A DNA stretch of 64,000 nucleotides. Origin: Vibrio maritimus. GTDB lineage: Bacteria > Pseudomonadota > Gammaproteobacteria > Enterobacterales > Vibrionaceae. The position numbers and the translations under genes are program-made. This document shows, in pieces, positions 63,222 through 64,000 of the stretch. Location of the stretch: contig JYJJ01000051.1 in NCBI GenBank assembly GCA_003263775.1, positions 1 through 64,000 on the forward strand, given 5' to 3'. Position 1 is the first letter of the stretch; each line of letters starts with the position of its first letter. Under the pieces are notes generated by a model. The model saw only the letters and a list, made by a program, of their open reading frames with translations, was not told the DNA's origin and ran no database searches.

Positions 63222-63974
63222 ATGAAAATCACAGCTCATCGTGGCGTTTCTAGCCTCGCACCCGAAAATACGTTAGCTGCTTTTGAACAGGCGGCTTTGT
63301 TAGGACTAGAATGGATTGAGATTGATGTTCAGCTTAGTCAGGATAAGGTGCCAGTCGTTATTCATGATCGTACCGTGAACCGCTGTACCAACGGCCGCGG
63401 CCGCGTCGCCGATATGAGTGTTCAGGCGCTAAAAGCCTTAGATGCGGGCCTATGGTTTGGTGATGCTTATGAAGGCGAGACTATTCCAACATTGGCTGAG
63501 ACTCTATTGTTGGCGCAAAGACATGGCCTGACGGTCAATGTTGAGCTAAAGCATTATGAAGGTGATGATATTGAGCTTTTGTGTCAGCAAGTTAAGTTGG
63601 TTATGACTGAGTTAGGTATTGCTACGGAGCAGGTGCTATTCTCTAGTTTTAGTACGCAGGCGCTGACGGTGATGCAGCGAATAATGCCCTCCATACGTCG
63701 CGGGCAACTGTGGCAACAAATACCGGATAACGCGCTAACTATTCTCGATAAATTAGATGCTTACAGCGTACATTGCGACTTTCACTTTCTAGATGAGAAA
63801 ACAGCAAGATGGATAAAATCGGCGGGCTACCAACTTTATTGTTACACGCCTAATCATCCAGTTTTGGTTGAGTCATTTTGGGGGTGGGGCGTGGATATGA
63901 TGATAAGCGATGTGCCTCAGGATTATCAAAGACAGTCATCAGAATCAAAGCCGCAAGTTTTAGTTGATGCCTAA
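63222..63974 (+). CDS. ugpQ: glycerophosphodiester phosphodiesterase UgpQ
   Basis: A 250-residue cytoplasmic GDPD TIM-barrel. Catalytic residues are visible in ITAHRGVSSLAPENTLAAF (His and Arg), EIDVQLSQDKVPVVIHDRTVNRCTNG (Glu-x-Asp and the second His), and NVELKHYE. The C-terminal part has YCYTPNHP and the MMISDVP substrate loop. It hydrolyses diesters brought in by UgpBAEC to glycerol-3-phosphate and an alcohol. The ATG at 63222 has AAAGGAATCA; earlier in-frame ATGs at 63195 and 63204 lack such a site. The last 26 bases of the window contain no recognisable gene. Confidence 0.93.
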   Translation: MKITAHRGVSSLAPENTLAAFEQAALLGLEWIEIDVQLSQDKVPVVIHDRTVNRCTNGRGRVADMSVQALKALDAGLWFGDAYEGETIPTLAETLLLAQRHGLTVNVELKHYEGDDIELLCQQVKLVMTELGIATEQVLFSSFSTQALTVMQRIMPSIRRGQLWQQIPDNALTILDKLDAYSVHCDFHFLDEKTARWIKSAGYQLYCYTPNHPVLVESFWGWGVDMMISDVPQDYQRQSSESKPQVLVDA

Positions 63975-64000
63975 TGTGACATAGAGGAGCAGGTAACGAC

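Overview
The window reads as chromosomal DNA of a Vibrio (Gammaproteobacteria). The evidence is gene content and order: metR/metE next to an AspS-type secretion pilotin, yciI and yciA; a vibriolysin (hap) gene; a trp operon with separate trpG and trpD and a fused trpCF; sapABCDF beside pspF/pspABC; and a two-adaptor RND pump of VexIJK type. Species cannot be fixed by eye. There are no rRNA or tRNA genes, insertion sequences, prophage genes or CRISPR arrays.

Layout. 1-1.4 kb: DUF3581 protein and a small winged-helix protein. 1.4-7.4 kb: AraC regulator divergent from an aldehyde dehydrogenase, acyl-CoA ligase and GMC alcohol oxidase, read as an alcohol to aldehyde to acid to acyl-CoA route. 7.5-14 kb: RRM protein, exported AGE-fold sugar epimerase, SemiSWEET, GlvA-type GH4 phospho-alpha-glucosidase, GlvC-type PTS EIIBC and a divergent GntR regulator. 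14-16 kb: GT39-like membrane protein and a REP-like inverted pair. 16-21.3 kb: metR/metE, aspS, yciI, yciA, yciB. 21.6-24.8 kb: vibriolysin and a dicarboxylate/amino-acid symporter. 25-32.2 kb: complete trp operon with terminator, attenuator, 36-residue leader peptide and TrpR operator. 32.2-35 kb: rnm (yciV), yciO, rluB. 35-43 kb: sap operon, pspF, sigma-54-driven pspABC. 43-46.2 kb: LysR, chbF-like GH4 and chbG, an apparent insertion between psp and the RND pump. 46.3-51.6 kb: vexIJK-like pump. 51.9-53.8 kb: REC-CheC response regulator and a PAS-GGDEF cyclase. 53.9-58 kb: MFS transporter, desaturase, purine permease. 58-64 kb: ugpBAEC-HAD operon and divergent ugpQ with Pho-box-like repeats between them.

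The dominant oddity is technical. Twenty single-base indels (18 losses, 2 gains) break nineteen otherwise intact genes, including trpE, trpD, sapD, yciB, ugpB and the RND pump (twice). In each case the next frame resumes the expected protein and the rejoined length is an exact multiple of three. I therefore annotate these as one gene each and treat the breaks as probable sequence errors, not pseudogenes.

The main points for follow-up are the REC-CheC plus cyclase pair, the SemiSWEET inside a PTS/GH4 operon, the exported AGE-fold enzyme, the chbF-chbG insertion, and several operators readable by eye (TrpR, MetJ/MetR, PurR-like, HapR-like, FabR-like, PhoB, sigma-54). I found no clearly undescribed system.
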